Positions 43,141-53,204 are shown, counted from the stretch's first letter. The stretch is DNA of 64,000 bases from Peptoniphilus sp. GNH (GCA_021307325.1 CP089931.1:1202979-1266978), one strand, 5' to 3'. Numbers and translations are program-made. Notes: generated by a model from the sequence alone, not told the origin.

Positions 43141-44733
43141 TTATTTTTGTTTTTTATTTTTTCTTTCTGCCATTCTAAGCTTTGCTATCTTAACAAGGTC
43201 TTTTATTTCTCTTACTCCTAGGATGTATAAGGTGCCAGCATAGGCTATCATAGCAAGCACAACAAGAGCAAGCAAGAGGAAGAGTTTGGCTATTCTAGCT
43301 CCCAAAATTCCTCCTAAAACTGCAACAACTGGTGCTTCCAAGGGGAAATATGCCAGGCAGATTATGCCAAGGACAAAGGATGCCATGATTGTTTTAATCA
43401 AAGCCCTGACATAAGACTTGGTCCCCAAATTGCCAATTTTTTTCTTCAATAGTACAAAAGATATAAAGACTGCAATAGTAGTTGCTATAGAAACTGATGA
43501 TGCCAGACCTTGAATGCCAAATTTATGAGCGACAAGAAGATTCAAAAGCACATTTACAACTACATTTATAGCTCCAATTACAAAGGGCGTCTTGGTGTCG
43601 TGAAGGGAGTAGTAGACCCGATTTAAGACATTTGACACAGAAATTGAAATCAAAGCTATGGTGTAGCATCTTAAAGTAGATGTGACCTCTCTTGCATCTT
43701 CTAAGGTGAATCTTCCTCTTAGATAGACTATATCTACAAAGGGTCTTGCTAAAATAATAAGGCCCACAGTAGCAGGAACAGTTATAAATAAAACTGTCTT
43801 AATGCCGGCATTCATGACTCTCTTTCCATGGATCATATTGCCAGATCCAAATTCCCTACTCAAAATTGGAAATATAATAGCTGTTATGGCTGTTATAAAT
43901 ATGCCAAGTATCATCAAATTGAGCTTGTTGGCATAGTCCAGATTAGACGGAGCCCCTTTTCCTAGTCCACCTGCTATTGTCCTATTTACAATTACATTCA
44001 AATCATTTATAGATGTGGATATGAGAACGGGGATAGATAGTATCAAGGCTTCTTTTACATACTTATCTCTGAAATTTACAACAAGCTGTGGCCTGTATCC
44101 TTCTTTTATAGCATCTGGCAGCAAAAATATAATTTGAGCCAAAATTCCAAGCACCCCAGCCACAGTCAAACCTATGACCCCTTTATGGTTGGCAAATATT
44201 TCCAAATACACAATATAGACTATATTTAGGGGGATGGCTATGGCACCTGCTGCGGCAAACCTTCCTTGATATTGCAAAAAGCCTGTAAACACTCCAACTA
44301 TTGCAGAAAAAATCATAACAGGCATGCCCACTTTTGTAAGTATTACAGTTAAGTTGAATGTTTCTTCTGGCGCCAAAAAGGCTGTCAACATGGATACATA
44401 TTTTGCAAAGACGATTCCTATAATAGTGACAAGTCCAGAAATTATTGTCACTGTCGAGAGCATATTATTGGTATATTTAAGCTTGTGTCCTTCTCCAAGC
44501 TCCATTTCCATTCTCTGAAGACCTGGTATAAAGGTCGTAGCTATTGCGGCTGTTATAAGGGCGGATATGATAGCTGTCGCTGATTGTGAAAGGGTAAAGG
44601 CATCTTTTTCTATACCCGAGCCGAAAATCGACGCTATTTTTATTTCTCTATAAAGCCCCAGGATTTTCCCGATAAGAGCAAAAAAAACAATTGCAAAGGT
44701 TGACCTAGCAATTTTCTTAGCTGAATTTTCCAT
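43141..44733 (-). CDS. murJ: Lipid II flippase MurJ
   Basis: 530 aa from ATG 44733 (GGAGGAAAT upstream; a longer frame reaches 44784). About 14 membrane helices. MOP-superfamily signature near the N-terminus: IARSTFAIVFFALIGKILGL, YREIKIASIFGSGIEKDAFT, and central NRTIAGGLGKGAPSNLDYAN; FLQYQGRFAAAGAI is also typical. Moves peptidoglycan precursor lipid II across the membrane. C-terminus is strongly basic (KLRMAERKNKKQK). Divergent from the ABC exporter at 44833. Confidence 0.93.
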   Translation of the reverse strand: MENSAKKIARSTFAIVFFALIGKILGLYREIKIASIFGSGIEKDAFTLSQSATAIISALITAAIATTFIPGLQRMEMELGEGHKLKYTNNMLSTVTIISGLVTIIGIVFAKYVSMLTAFLAPEETFNLTVILTKVGMPVMIFSAIVGVFTGFLQYQGRFAAAGAIAIPLNIVYIVYLEIFANHKGVIGLTVAGVLGILAQIIFLLPDAIKEGYRPQLVVNFRDKYVKEALILSIPVLISTSINDLNVIVNRTIAGGLGKGAPSNLDYANKLNLMILGIFITAITAIIFPILSREFGSGNMIHGKRVMNAGIKTVLFITVPATVGLIILARPFVDIVYLRGRFTLEDAREVTSTLRCYTIALISISVSNVLNRVYYSLHDTKTPFVIGAINVVVNVLLNLLVAHKFGIQGLASSVSIATTIAVFISFVLLKKKIGNLGTKSYVRALIKTIMASFVLGIICLAYFPLEAPVVAVLGGILGARIAKLFLLLALVVLAMIAYAGTLYILGVREIKDLVKIAKLRMAERKNKKQK

Positions 44734-44755
44734 ATTTCCTCCAATTTCAAATAAG

Positions 44756-44784
44756 AGTATATTAATTTTTGCCGTCTTTGTCAA
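44756..44784 (-). promoter_or_regulatory. murJ promoter
   Basis: -35 TTGACA (44779-44784), 17-bp spacer, -10 TATACT (44756-44761), followed by GGAGGAAAT-ATG. Confidence 0.8.
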
Positions 44785-44801
44785 ACGAAATGGCTTTTTC
44801 T

Positions 44802-44812
44802 TATGCTATAAT
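44802..44812 (+). promoter_or_regulatory. Extended -10 promoter of the ABC exporter gene
   Basis: TATGCTATAAT: TG one base before TATAAT (44807-44812). No good -35, as allowed for extended -10 promoters. It is 20 bases before the gene's ATG and divergent from the murJ promoter. Confidence 0.6.
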
Positions 44813-44832
44813 TGTAATTTGGAGGTAATTAA

Positions 44833-46572
44833 ATGATTAAGACGATTAAAAAAGTTCTGCCTTATTTCCAAAAATATAAAAAGACTCTATTTTTGGACTT
44901 AGGCTGTGCCGGTTTTACGACAATAGCAGAAATTGTTCTGCCACTTATTTTAAGAGCCCTATCATCAAAAGCCATAAATGATCCGTCAGCTTTTGGTATA
45001 TCCTACATTTTAAAACTCGCAGCAATTTTTGTTTTTATAAAAATTATTGACATAATCTCTGGATACTACATGGCATCCATAGGTCATATAATGGGTGCCA
45101 AAATCGAAACTGATATGAGAAGGGACATCTACTCCCACTTGCAAGGGCTGTCCGATTCTTTCTATAATGAAAGTAGAATTGGTCAAATCATGTCTAGGAT
45201 AACTAACGATCTTTTCGATATAACAGAGTTTGCCCACCACTGCCCAGAGGAATACTTCATCGGATTTTTAAAAATTTTGGCATCTTTTATAATCTTAGCA
45301 TGTATAAATCTTCCTATGACACTTATAATCTATGCCATCATCCCACTTATGATAATAATGGCATCAACTTACAGAACGAGGATGAAAAATGCCCAACAAA
45401 ATCAGAGGATTCATATAGGCAATCTGAATTCAGAAATAGAAGATTCCATATCTGGCATTAGAGTTGTTCGCTCCTTTACTAACGAAGATTTGGAGCGCAA
45501 AAAATTCCAAAAGTCCAACAGGTATTTTCTCGGCATAAAAAAAGATTATTACAAGTCCATGGCAGGTTTTATGACTGTCACTAGAACATTTGACGGGCTT
45601 ATGTACCTAGCGCTTATATTGACTGGTGGCTACTTCATGTACAGAAATAGGCTTCATCCATCCGATATGATTCTCTATGTAATGTATGTATCTTCTATGC
45701 TTGCCACTGTTAGAAGAGTGGTCGAATTTACAGAGCAGTTCCAAAAAGGCATAACAGGCATCGAAAGATTTTCAGAGATTATGGCCATAAAGCCAGATAT
45801 CACAGACAAAAAAGATGCCAAAGACATAAAAAATGTAAAGGGGGATTTGATTTTTTCAAATGTTTCTTTCAAATATTCAAAAGACTTGGACTATGTATTT
45901 AAAGATTTGAGCTTCGAGATAAAACCCGGACAAAATGTCGCCCTGGTAGGCCCATCAGGGTCTGGCAAGACCACAATTTGTAACCTAATCCCAAGATTTT
46001 ACGATATAGATGAAGGACAAATTCTAATAGATGGAAAGGATATAAGAGATGTGACCATCAAATCTCTGCGTGAAAATATAGGTATAGTCCAACAAGATGT
46101 ATACCTCTTCTCCGGAACCATAAGAGATAATATCCTCTATGGTCGTCAAGATGCAAGCTTTGAAGAAGTCATCCAAGTTGCCAAAATGGCAGGTGCCTAC
46201 GATTTTATTATGGACCTGCCTAATGGATTTGACACCTACTGTGGAGAAAGAGGCGTGAAACTATCGGGCGGACAAAAACAAAGAATATCCATAGCCAGAG
46301 TGTTTTTGAAAAATCCACCCATCTTAATTTTGGATGAAGCCACATCAGCCTTGGATAACAAGAGCGAGATGATAGTACAAAAATCTCTAGAAGAACTCTC
46401 CAAGGGTCGCACCACTCTTACAATAGCCCATAGGCTTACCACAGTCCAAAATTCAGATCTGATTTTAGTCATGACTGAAAATGGCATTGTAGAAAGAGGC
46501 AAGCACTCCGAGTTGATGGACAAAAAGGGATATTACTATAAACTTTACACCAAGGGTGGACTTCTTGACTAA
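44833..46572 (+). CDS. ABC exporter, fused permease and ATPase
   Basis: 579 aa. Residues ~1-310 contain six membrane helices of a type I exporter (KKTLFLDLGCAGFTTIAEIV at the start, ISGYYMASIGHIMGAKIETD as coupling region). The nucleotide-binding domain follows: Walker A VALVGPSGSGKTT, Q-loop GIVQQDVYLFSGT, signature LSGGQKQRISIA, Walker B PILILDEATSALD and His switch TIAHRLTTV. A homodimeric multidrug or lipid exporter in the MsbA/BmrA class; substrate unknown. ATG at 44833 with GGAGG. Confidence 0.93.
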   Translation: MIKTIKKVLPYFQKYKKTLFLDLGCAGFTTIAEIVLPLILRALSSKAINDPSAFGISYILKLAAIFVFIKIIDIISGYYMASIGHIMGAKIETDMRRDIYSHLQGLSDSFYNESRIGQIMSRITNDLFDITEFAHHCPEEYFIGFLKILASFIILACINLPMTLIIYAIIPLMIIMASTYRTRMKNAQQNQRIHIGNLNSEIEDSISGIRVVRSFTNEDLERKKFQKSNRYFLGIKKDYYKSMAGFMTVTRTFDGLMYLALILTGGYFMYRNRLHPSDMILYVMYVSSMLATVRRVVEFTEQFQKGITGIERFSEIMAIKPDITDKKDAKDIKNVKGDLIFSNVSFKYSKDLDYVFKDLSFEIKPGQNVALVGPSGSGKTTICNLIPRFYDIDEGQILIDGKDIRDVTIKSLRENIGIVQQDVYLFSGTIRDNILYGRQDASFEEVIQVAKMAGAYDFIMDLPNGFDTYCGERGVKLSGGQKQRISIARVFLKNPPILILDEATSALDNKSEMIVQKSLEELSKGRTTLTIAHRLTTVQNSDLILVMTENGIVERGKHSELMDKKGYYYKLYTKGGLLD

Positions 46573-46599
46573 ATAAAGGTTTATAACTTATAATATGAA

Positions 46600-46628
46600 A
46601 TTCTAGCAGTCTAGCTAGAATTTTTTTT
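46600..46628 (+). terminator. Terminator of the ABC exporter gene
   Basis: TTCTAGC-AGTCTA-GCTAGAA hairpin followed by eight T residues. Confidence 0.8.
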
Positions 46629-46632
46629 GAAA

Positions 46633-46765
46633 ATTTTTTTACTTTACTAAAGAATGCGAGAAATTATAAGAGATTTTTTATTTTACTAAAAAATATGAAA
46701 CAGCATAAAATATTTTTTATTCTACTGAAGAATATTAAAAATCATAAAAGATTTTTTATTTAAGT
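46633..46765. repeat. Degenerate ~40-bp tandem repeat
   Basis: Units begin with ATTTTTTA-like runs at 46633, 46673, 46712 and 46751 (spacing 40, 39, 39) and share TTTACTAAAGAAT-like and CATAAAA-like parts: three diverged copies and a partial fourth. Non-coding, just upstream of the Mga-like regulator gene, after the exporter terminator. Could be regulatory binding sites or neutral AT-rich repeats. Confidence 0.65.
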
Positions 46766-46902
46766 TTAATTATTTGTGATATTTGCACAAATTTTATGTA
46801 CTTTTATTTTTCAATTTTTTCCATAATAAAAACATTTTTGAATTGATTTTTTTTTAAAATTATAGAAAAATAATTATGATACCATTTTACGGAGGTATGA
46901 AC

Positions 46903-48456
46903 ATGTTGTTTACTGAACAGGAAAAAAAGATTATAAAACTTATAACTTGTTTTTATAGAAATAACGGAAAGTGGTTGAAATATAATGAGCTTGTCTTATA
47001 TATTGGAACATCCAAAAAAACACTTCGTTCATATATAGACCGATTGCACGATCTTTTCTTCGACTTGTGTGAATTTGATTATACTGGGTCTATGGTAAGA
47101 GTTAAATTTGATTCAAATTTCGGTCTTGTCACTATGCAAAGGATTTTCCTTGATAAGTCACTTATTGTCAGAATATTGAAACGCACTTTTTTCTGCGACT
47201 ATAAATCGAAATTAGATCTGGCAATTGATCTAAATACTAGTGAATCTTCTATATTTCGAGCTATACAAACTTTAAACAATGGCCTTCCAGATTTTTATGA
47301 TCTGACTTTTTCTTATTCAAAATTGCAATTTGAAGGTTCTGAAAGTGAAATTCAAAAATTTTATGTAAATCTTTTTATTGAAACAAATCCAGATCCTCTC
47401 TATTGGCCATTTGAAGATTTTATGAGAGAAGAAGAGGCTAACGCATTTGCAAGGCATATAACAAACTATGTGCAAAATCGCATATATCCTGACCAATTTG
47501 AATATATAAAGGTTGTGCTTGCAGTTGCGTCAATCCGTTTAAAAAAATCTCACAAAATTTCTATCAGCTCCACAGATGATGACTTGTATCAAAAAATCGA
47601 AGAGTTGGCCAAAAAGCCTGAGATTAGCGCCTTTTTAGAAAGGGCCTTCCCAGAGTTTAGAGCAAATAAAACTTTTACAGCATATCAGATTATGTCCTAC
47701 TTCTTGAATGAGGAATTCTTCTTCTTTTTCTATGATTTGGACTACCGGCTTAAAAATTTTATGAAGGCAAAGGCTAACTATGAATTTTATCTGGAAAAAA
47801 TTTCCTTCCTTCAAAAAAAATATAATCTGGAAATCCCAGACTCCTTAGAATTCTATAAGGATCTAGCAACTTTTTTCAGATTTAAAATTTCAAATGTAGA
47901 CGCTGAGGACTTTTTCCTCGATCACTCGGAGTACTCATTGAATTATCTAAAATTCTTTAATATAGATTTCCATAATGATGTTAAAGTCTTTTTGACAGAA
48001 TATATGTGTAGGTTCTATCCAAAAGCACAGCACAAGGTCCAAAACCTTATCTACACAGTTTATACGCTCTGGCCAAATCTTATACCCCAGCTTATAAAAG
48101 CACAATCTGTTACAAAGGCTTTGATTGTGAGTCGCTATGATCAATACTATGCGAGGACTCTTGCAGATCTTATAAACACTATGTCGCCAAACTATATACA
48201 CACAGATGTTTATGGTAATTTTCAAATTGATTTTGAAGAAATCAAAAACTCTGATTACGAGGTTATTATTACTGATTTTGTGGTTAAAAAAGATTTGGGA
48301 GATAAGTTGATATTTTCTTTTGAACAACTGCCACTTCTTAGTAAGATTAGAGATTTCTTTTATAAAGTCCATTACATGAAAATAAACAAAGTTTTTCAAG
48401 CTCATCCCGATGAACTTAAAAAGTTTGCAAATTTTTTGGGTTATAAAAATGACTGA
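46903..48456 (+). CDS. Mga-like helix-turn-helix transcriptional regulator
   Basis: 517 aa from ATG 46903 (ACGGAGG about 8 bases before). Two N-terminal winged-helix segments: LFTEQEKKIIKLITCFYRNN with YIGTSKKTLRSYIDRLHDLF, then LDLAIDLNTSESSIFRAIQT. The long middle is helical PRD-like, and the C-terminus (ALIVSRYDQYYARTLADLIN) resembles an EIIB-like domain. This is the architecture of Mga/AtxA virulence regulators. It stands alone, with no sugar transport genes beside it; targets unknown. Upstream DNA holds the 40-bp repeats, possibly its own binding sites. Confidence 0.85.
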   Translation: MLFTEQEKKIIKLITCFYRNNGKWLKYNELVLYIGTSKKTLRSYIDRLHDLFFDLCEFDYTGSMVRVKFDSNFGLVTMQRIFLDKSLIVRILKRTFFCDYKSKLDLAIDLNTSESSIFRAIQTLNNGLPDFYDLTFSYSKLQFEGSESEIQKFYVNLFIETNPDPLYWPFEDFMREEEANAFARHITNYVQNRIYPDQFEYIKVVLAVASIRLKKSHKISISSTDDDLYQKIEELAKKPEISAFLERAFPEFRANKTFTAYQIMSYFLNEEFFFFFYDLDYRLKNFMKAKANYEFYLEKISFLQKKYNLEIPDSLEFYKDLATFFRFKISNVDAEDFFLDHSEYSLNYLKFFNIDFHNDVKVFLTEYMCRFYPKAQHKVQNLIYTVYTLWPNLIPQLIKAQSVTKALIVSRYDQYYARTLADLINTMSPNYIHTDVYGNFQIDFEEIKNSDYEVIITDFVVKKDLGDKLIFSFEQLPLLSKIRDFFYKVHYMKINKVFQAHPDELKKFANFLGYKND

Positions 48457-48490
48457 TTTCTAAAATTTTAAATAAATTAATAGATTATAA

Positions 48491-48532
48491 AATAAACTAG
48501 CGAGTATCTTTGTCGCTAGTTTATTGTTTTTT
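48491..48532. terminator. Terminator between the Mga-like gene and dnaB
   Basis: AATAAACTAGCGA...TCGCTAGTTTATT, a perfect 13-bp stem (48491-48525), then GTTTTTT. The dnaB stop codon lies inside the right arm, so it likely works for both directions. Confidence 0.85.
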
Positions 48533-49849
48533 CATATTTACAAATTTGGTGAATTCTGGCAAAAAAACTAACTTGACTGTCCCTGTTGGGCCGTTCCTAT
48601 GCTTGGCTATTATTACTTCGCCAACATTTGGTTCTTCTGTATCTGCATTGTAGTACTCGTCCCTATACAAAAACATGACTACGTCAGCATCTTGTTCTAT
48701 GGCTCCCGATTCTCTTAAATCAGAGAGGATGGGTCTGTGGTCTGCTCTTGTTTCCGGTAGTCTTGAGAGTTGTGATAGGGCTATGACTGGCACTTCCAAC
48801 TCTTTAGCTATTCCTTTTAAGGCTCTGGATATGGCGGATATTTCTTGTTGTCTAGACTCGACTCTACCTCCCATTTGCATGAGTTGCAAATAGTCTATTA
48901 CTATTAAATCCAAGCCCTTTTCCATTTTAAGTCTTCTGCATTTTGCCTTTAGTTCTATAGGCGATATGCCCGAAGTGTCATCTATTTCTATATCCAAGGT
49001 GGAAAGTTTTGGCAAGATGTCCACTACCTTGGTCCATTCTTCGCTATTCAAATCTCCCGATATGATTTTTTGTAGATTCAAATGGGTGTTGGATGATATT
49101 ATTCTCTGAGTAAGTTGTGATTTGCTCATTTCGAGCGAGAACATGGCAACCTTGGCATTTGCTTTTAGAGCTGCATTTGATGCAATATTTACCATAAGAG
49201 CAGTCTTTCCCATAGAAGGTCTTGCGGCTAAGAGAATCAAGTCTGATTTTTGTAGCCCCGATAGTCTTAGGTCTAAATCTGCAAATCCTGTTGTCAGACC
49301 TGTAAGCCCCGTTTTATTCTTGGCTCTTTCTTGCATTTCCGAAAAGTTTTGCAGTAGAACTTCTTTTATTGGAACTAGACCCTGCTTGTTCGCATCTTGT
49401 GTTATGTTAAAAAGACTCTGCTCTGCTCTTTCAAGTACAGACTCGGATGTGGATGCCGGATCATAAGATGAGCTAACCAAGTCGTCTCCAGTTTTTATAA
49501 GTTCTCTTAGGGTAGATTTCTCTTTTATAATCTTTGCATAGTAGGGAGCATTTCCAACAGCTCCTACACTTGAACACAAATCTGATAGATAGGTAAAGCC
49601 ACCGACTTTTTCCAGAGCATTAAACTTTTTTAGTTCTTGGGAAACTGTGATTATATCCACAGGCATGTTTAAATTATAAAGACTCACCATAGCTGTATAG
49701 ATATCAGAATGTGCTCCTGAATAAAAGTCCTTTGCTCTTAGTACCTCGACAGCGGATGTAATAGCTTCTTTGGAAAGCATCATGGCTCCTAAAAGAGAAA
49801 CTTCTGCCTCCTCTGAATGTGGTGGTATCTTTAGTGCTAAATCGTCCAT
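48521..49849 (-). CDS. dnaB: Replicative DNA helicase DnaB
   Basis: 442 aa, complete. N-terminal domain PPHSEEAEVSLLGAMMLSKE; RecA-like domain with Walker A LLAARPSMGKTALMVNIASN, the conserved FSLEMSKSQLTQRIISSNTH, Walker B LDLIVIDYLQLM and the ALKGIAKELEVPVIALSQLS region, ending HRNGPTGTVKLVFLPEFTKF. Ring helicase of the chromosomal fork. Directly downstream of rplI (1-base gap), the usual Firmicute order. Confidence 0.97.
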   Translation of the reverse strand: MDDLALKIPPHSEEAEVSLLGAMMLSKEAITSAVEVLRAKDFYSGAHSDIYTAMVSLYNLNMPVDIITVSQELKKFNALEKVGGFTYLSDLCSSVGAVGNAPYYAKIIKEKSTLRELIKTGDDLVSSSYDPASTSESVLERAEQSLFNITQDANKQGLVPIKEVLLQNFSEMQERAKNKTGLTGLTTGFADLDLRLSGLQKSDLILLAARPSMGKTALMVNIASNAALKANAKVAMFSLEMSKSQLTQRIISSNTHLNLQKIISGDLNSEEWTKVVDILPKLSTLDIEIDDTSGISPIELKAKCRRLKMEKGLDLIVIDYLQLMQMGGRVESRQQEISAISRALKGIAKELEVPVIALSQLSRLPETRADHRPILSDLRESGAIEQDADVVMFLYRDEYYNADTEEPNVGEVIIAKHRNGPTGTVKLVFLPEFTKFVNMKKQ

Positions 49850-49850
49850 C

Positions 49851-50297
49851 TTATTTCACCGATATGTGTACTCTTAAGTCTGCAACTACTCCCTGATAAA
49901 TTTTATATGGAACTTTATACTCTCCAGCTTGTTTTATATTGTCTTTTAGTTCTATCTTTCTTTTATCGACTTCTATCTTATATTCTTCTTCTAGTCTTTT
50001 TCCTATATCAGCAGATGTGATAGCACCAAAAAGTCTGCCTTTTTCGCCGCCCTTGGCTTCTATGTGAACAATATTTTTTTCAAGCACTTTTTTTAGCTCT
50101 TGGGCCTCTTTTATATTTTGTCTTTCTCTGGCTTCGGCTTCTTTCTTGTCCTCTTTCCACTTTGCCAGATTTTCTGGATTTGCTTCTATGGCAGCCTTGC
50201 GAGGAAATAAAAAATTTCTGGCATAGCCATCCTTAGCATCCACCAAGTCTCCTTCTTTTCCAAGTCCACTTATATTTTTTAATAATATTACTTTCAT
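49851..50297 (-). CDS. rplI: 50S ribosomal protein L9
   Basis: 148 aa, usual length. MKVILLKNISGLGKEGDLVD and DGYARNFLFPRKAAIEANPE form the N-terminal rRNA-binding domain; a long central helix connects to the C-terminal domain (GRLFGAITSADIGKRLEEEY). Overlaps the gdpP stop by 4 bases. Confidence 0.97.
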   Translation of the reverse strand: MKVILLKNISGLGKEGDLVDAKDGYARNFLFPRKAAIEANPENLAKWKEDKKEAEARERQNIKEAQELKKVLEKNIVHIEAKGGEKGRLFGAITSADIGKRLEEEYKIEVDKRKIELKDNIKQAGEYKVPYKIYQGVVADLRVHISVK

Positions 50298-52282
50298 GCT
50301 TTTTCCTCACCTTCTAATAAGTATTGGTCAATAGCGCCTATGAGCGCTTTTTTAGCTTCTTCTATACTTCCATCAACTTGGGCCCCAGCCATGTTAAAAT
50401 GTCCGCCCCCACCCAGCTTTTCTAGGATAAGTTGGACCGAGATTTCGCCTTTAGATCTGCCCGAGATGTGGTTTTTGTCTTTGGCTCTTGTTATGACAAA
50501 AGATGCCATCACTCCATTTATATCTAAAAGTTCATCGGCTGCTTGAGCTGCTATTAAGATTGAGTTGCCAGACTCCCTTTCTAAAGTTGAAATTGCTATG
50601 TCATTTTTATAAATTTGAGCAGCATTTACAACCTCTGCCCTCATCCTTATGGTGTCATAGTCATCTTGAAAAAGGGCCTTTACCCTTTGCATATCAGCCC
50701 CATATCTTCTTAGAATAGATGCCGCTTCAAATGTCCTTACTCCCGTTTGGAAGGTGAAGTTTTTAGTATCTACGACTATACCACTCATAAGGGCATCAGC
50801 TTCGAATTGACTAAGCACAAAGTCATCTGCCATATATGAGAGCATCTCTGTAACCAATTCAGAGGTTGATGATGCGTAAGGTTCTATATAGGTAAGCACA
50901 GGGTCAATTACAAATTCCGAGCCTCTCCTGTGATGGTCTATAATTACGATCTTGTTTCCCATATTTGTAATCTCTGGGCATTCTGTAAATGACGGTTTGT
51001 GGTTGTCTACCATTATAACTAGTGAATTGGAGCTTATATTGTTTATTGCTTCTTCGCAAGTTATGATTCTTGTATAAAGGTCTGCTTCTTCAAGCTGCAT
51101 TCTGGAAATTAAATTATCTATTGAAGGATTAGACTTGTCCAGTACTAGGTATCCCTTCTTCTGCCTATTTCTAACTGCAGCCAAGACCCCTATCCCAGAT
51201 CCTATTGCATCCATGTCAGCATTTTTGTGACCCATGATGTAAACATCACTCGCCTGATCTATAAGTTGCCTAAGGGCTGTGCCTAGGACTCTAGCCTTTA
51301 CCTTGTTTCTCTTTTCAACAGCCTTGGATTTGCCCCCAAAATACTCGTATGACTCTCCGCTTCTTATAGCTGCCTGATCTCCACCTCTTGCAAGGGCTAT
51401 ATCTAAAGATGTGTCGGCTTCTTCGTAGGCACTTTTAAAATCAAAGCTCTTACAAGAAACGCCTATCGAAAGAGTAATAGGTATAGAGTTGCCAACCGAA
51501 AGCTCTTTCATATCATCGAGTATGTCAAACCTCTTGGCCTTTATTTGTTCTAAGCCCCAAGCATTCATCAAAACTAAAAATTCATCTTGGTCTACTTTTT
51601 TTACAAGGGAATTGTACTCGGAAAAATAAAGTCTAATAGTGGAATCTATTTCAGCTGTTAAAATCGGTTGTTTGATTTCATCGCAAGAATCTATTGCCTC
51701 TGTATAATTGTCAACTTGAATTTTTGCAATTATTGGAGATGAGGCATCAAAGGTTTCTTTCAAATTCTCGTAGTCGTCTTGATCTATAAAATAAAAAAGC
51801 GACATACCAAGTTGGTCATTTTCTAAATCTTTGGAATAGGCAGGATATACCAAGTAGTGCTTGTCCTTTATCACCACATCCGCAGCCTTGCCCTGGTCTA
51901 GTTTTTTCTCTGTATCATCCCCGCCCAAATCTATATGACTTTTAAAATCCATACCCACTAGGGAATCTTCTCCAAAAATTTTTTGAAAATTTGTGTTGTG
52001 CCAGAGGATTTTGCCCTTGTTGTCAGTTACTACAAGAGGAAAAGGCATATTAAAGACAGCCTTTTTAGCAAGAGAATCCGTCCCCTTCACAAGTCTTTTT
52101 TGATTTTCCTTACTGAGCTTGTTTTTTATTTCTATGGTCTTAGCAACATAAAAAATGCCAGCCACATAGGCTATAAGACCTACAAGACCCAGAATTGGCT
52201 TTAATATAATTAAAATTACAACCAAAATTCCGCTAGCTATAAAATATCCTATAAAGTCTTTAAGTTTTAAATCTTCATCCAT
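50294..52282 (-). CDS. gdpP: Cyclic-di-AMP phosphodiesterase GdpP
   Basis: 662 aa. Two N-terminal membrane helices (~15-60), a PAS-like sensor (PLVVTDNKGKILWHNTNFQK), a degenerate GGDEF domain (DQDEFLVLMNAWGLE instead of GGDEF), then DHH (YIMGHKNADMDAIGSGIGVL, VMVDNHKPS, IVIIDHHRRG) and DHHA1 with GGGGHFNMAGAQ. Hydrolyses c-di-AMP and so affects potassium balance, wall stress and beta-lactam tolerance. In the yybS-gdpP-rplI-dnaB operon. Confidence 0.96.
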   Translation of the reverse strand: MDEDLKLKDFIGYFIASGILVVILIILKPILGLVGLIAYVAGIFYVAKTIEIKNKLSKENQKRLVKGTDSLAKKAVFNMPFPLVVTDNKGKILWHNTNFQKIFGEDSLVGMDFKSHIDLGGDDTEKKLDQGKAADVVIKDKHYLVYPAYSKDLENDQLGMSLFYFIDQDDYENLKETFDASSPIIAKIQVDNYTEAIDSCDEIKQPILTAEIDSTIRLYFSEYNSLVKKVDQDEFLVLMNAWGLEQIKAKRFDILDDMKELSVGNSIPITLSIGVSCKSFDFKSAYEEADTSLDIALARGGDQAAIRSGESYEYFGGKSKAVEKRNKVKARVLGTALRQLIDQASDVYIMGHKNADMDAIGSGIGVLAAVRNRQKKGYLVLDKSNPSIDNLISRMQLEEADLYTRIITCEEAINNISSNSLVIMVDNHKPSFTECPEITNMGNKIVIIDHHRRGSEFVIDPVLTYIEPYASSTSELVTEMLSYMADDFVLSQFEADALMSGIVVDTKNFTFQTGVRTFEAASILRRYGADMQRVKALFQDDYDTIRMRAEVVNAAQIYKNDIAISTLERESGNSILIAAQAADELLDINGVMASFVITRAKDKNHISGRSKGEISVQLILEKLGGGGHFNMAGAQVDGSIEEAKKALIGAIDQYLLEGEEKA

Positions 52283-52283
52283 A

Positions 52284-53204
52284 TCAAATCACCTCATCGG
52301 GAAGCTTTCTAAAGTTTAAAACGGAGTCAAGCATTCCCAAAAAAGCTACCATTATCTGCAAAGGGTTGAAATAAATTATAAGCAGAAAAAGTACAAATTT
52401 TACAAATCTTGGTGCTCTTATCTTGTCCAATTGAAAAAAAGCAAGAGCCAACCCTTCAGCTATAAATATAAAATTCAAAATCAAGGTTAAATTCAAAACA
52501 TAAGTCTCATAAGCTTTTAAGCTATCAGCAAAAGCAAGGCTCAAGATGCCAATGATAAGGCCGATAAAGCCCAAGGCTCTTGGAAACTTTAGATAACTAA
52601 ACTTATGTGGCTGATTTATTGCTTGCCCTTCAATTAGAAGTTTCCTTCCAGTATAACTCAAACTCAAATAAGATATTAGAAGAGCCATACACAGTAAAGT
52701 TGCAGGAAGAGTTGAAACAAAAGCATTAAAAAGCTCGGTTAAAGCCAGCTGAGTTGAGGCATTTAACTTAAAATTTTTCAAATTCACAGACTCAGTTAAA
52801 TGTAAAAAATCTTCCAAAGCCTTTCCAGATGAAAAGTATTCGGGTTTAAGTCCACTTGAATAAAGTACAAGACCTGTGCAGACAAATATACTCAAGGCTC
52901 CTACCAAGATGGTGTTTTTAGCCTTTCTTTTAGTTGAAATCATATAATGCATTAAAATTATTGCAGGCAAAAATATAGTCATCAAGGTCATAGCAAAATT
53001 TACGCCAAGACTTACTCCGACAAAACCCATTACGCAAATAAATACGAATACTCCTTTTACTATTCCTTCTTTGACCCCGACATATAAAATGTCATTGGGA
53101 AAGAAAATGTATAAAATAGGGAAAAACATTCCCCCGATTGCAATCATAATAGATTTGAGAATTATTAAAAGATTCGTTCTCAAATTTTTGCTAAAAAATT
53201 CCAA
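52284..53204 (-). CDS. YybS-like DUF2232 membrane protein
   Basis: 306 aa from TTG 53204 (AGGTGATAGA upstream). About eight hydrophobic helices, e.g. MIAIGGMFFPILYIFFPNDI and ALGFIGLIIGILSLAFADSL. Ends near YFNPLQIMVAFLGMLDSVLN FRKLP, as in DUF2232 proteins. Conserved neighbour of gdpP in Firmicutes; function unproven. First gene of this operon; about 165 bases upstream lack a clear promoter. Confidence 0.85.
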   Translation of the reverse strand: MEFFSKNLRTNLLIILKSIMIAIGGMFFPILYIFFPNDILYVGVKEGIVKGVFVFICVMGFVGVSLGVNFAMTLMTIFLPAIILMHYMISTKRKAKNTILVGALSIFVCTGLVLYSSGLKPEYFSSGKALEDFLHLTESVNLKNFKLNASTQLALTELFNAFVSTLPATLLCMALLISYLSLSYTGRKLLIEGQAINQPHKFSYLKFPRALGFIGLIIGILSLAFADSLKAYETYVLNLTLILNFIFIAEGLALAFFQLDKIRAPRFVKFVLFLLIIYFNPLQIMVAFLGMLDSVLNFRKLPDEVI

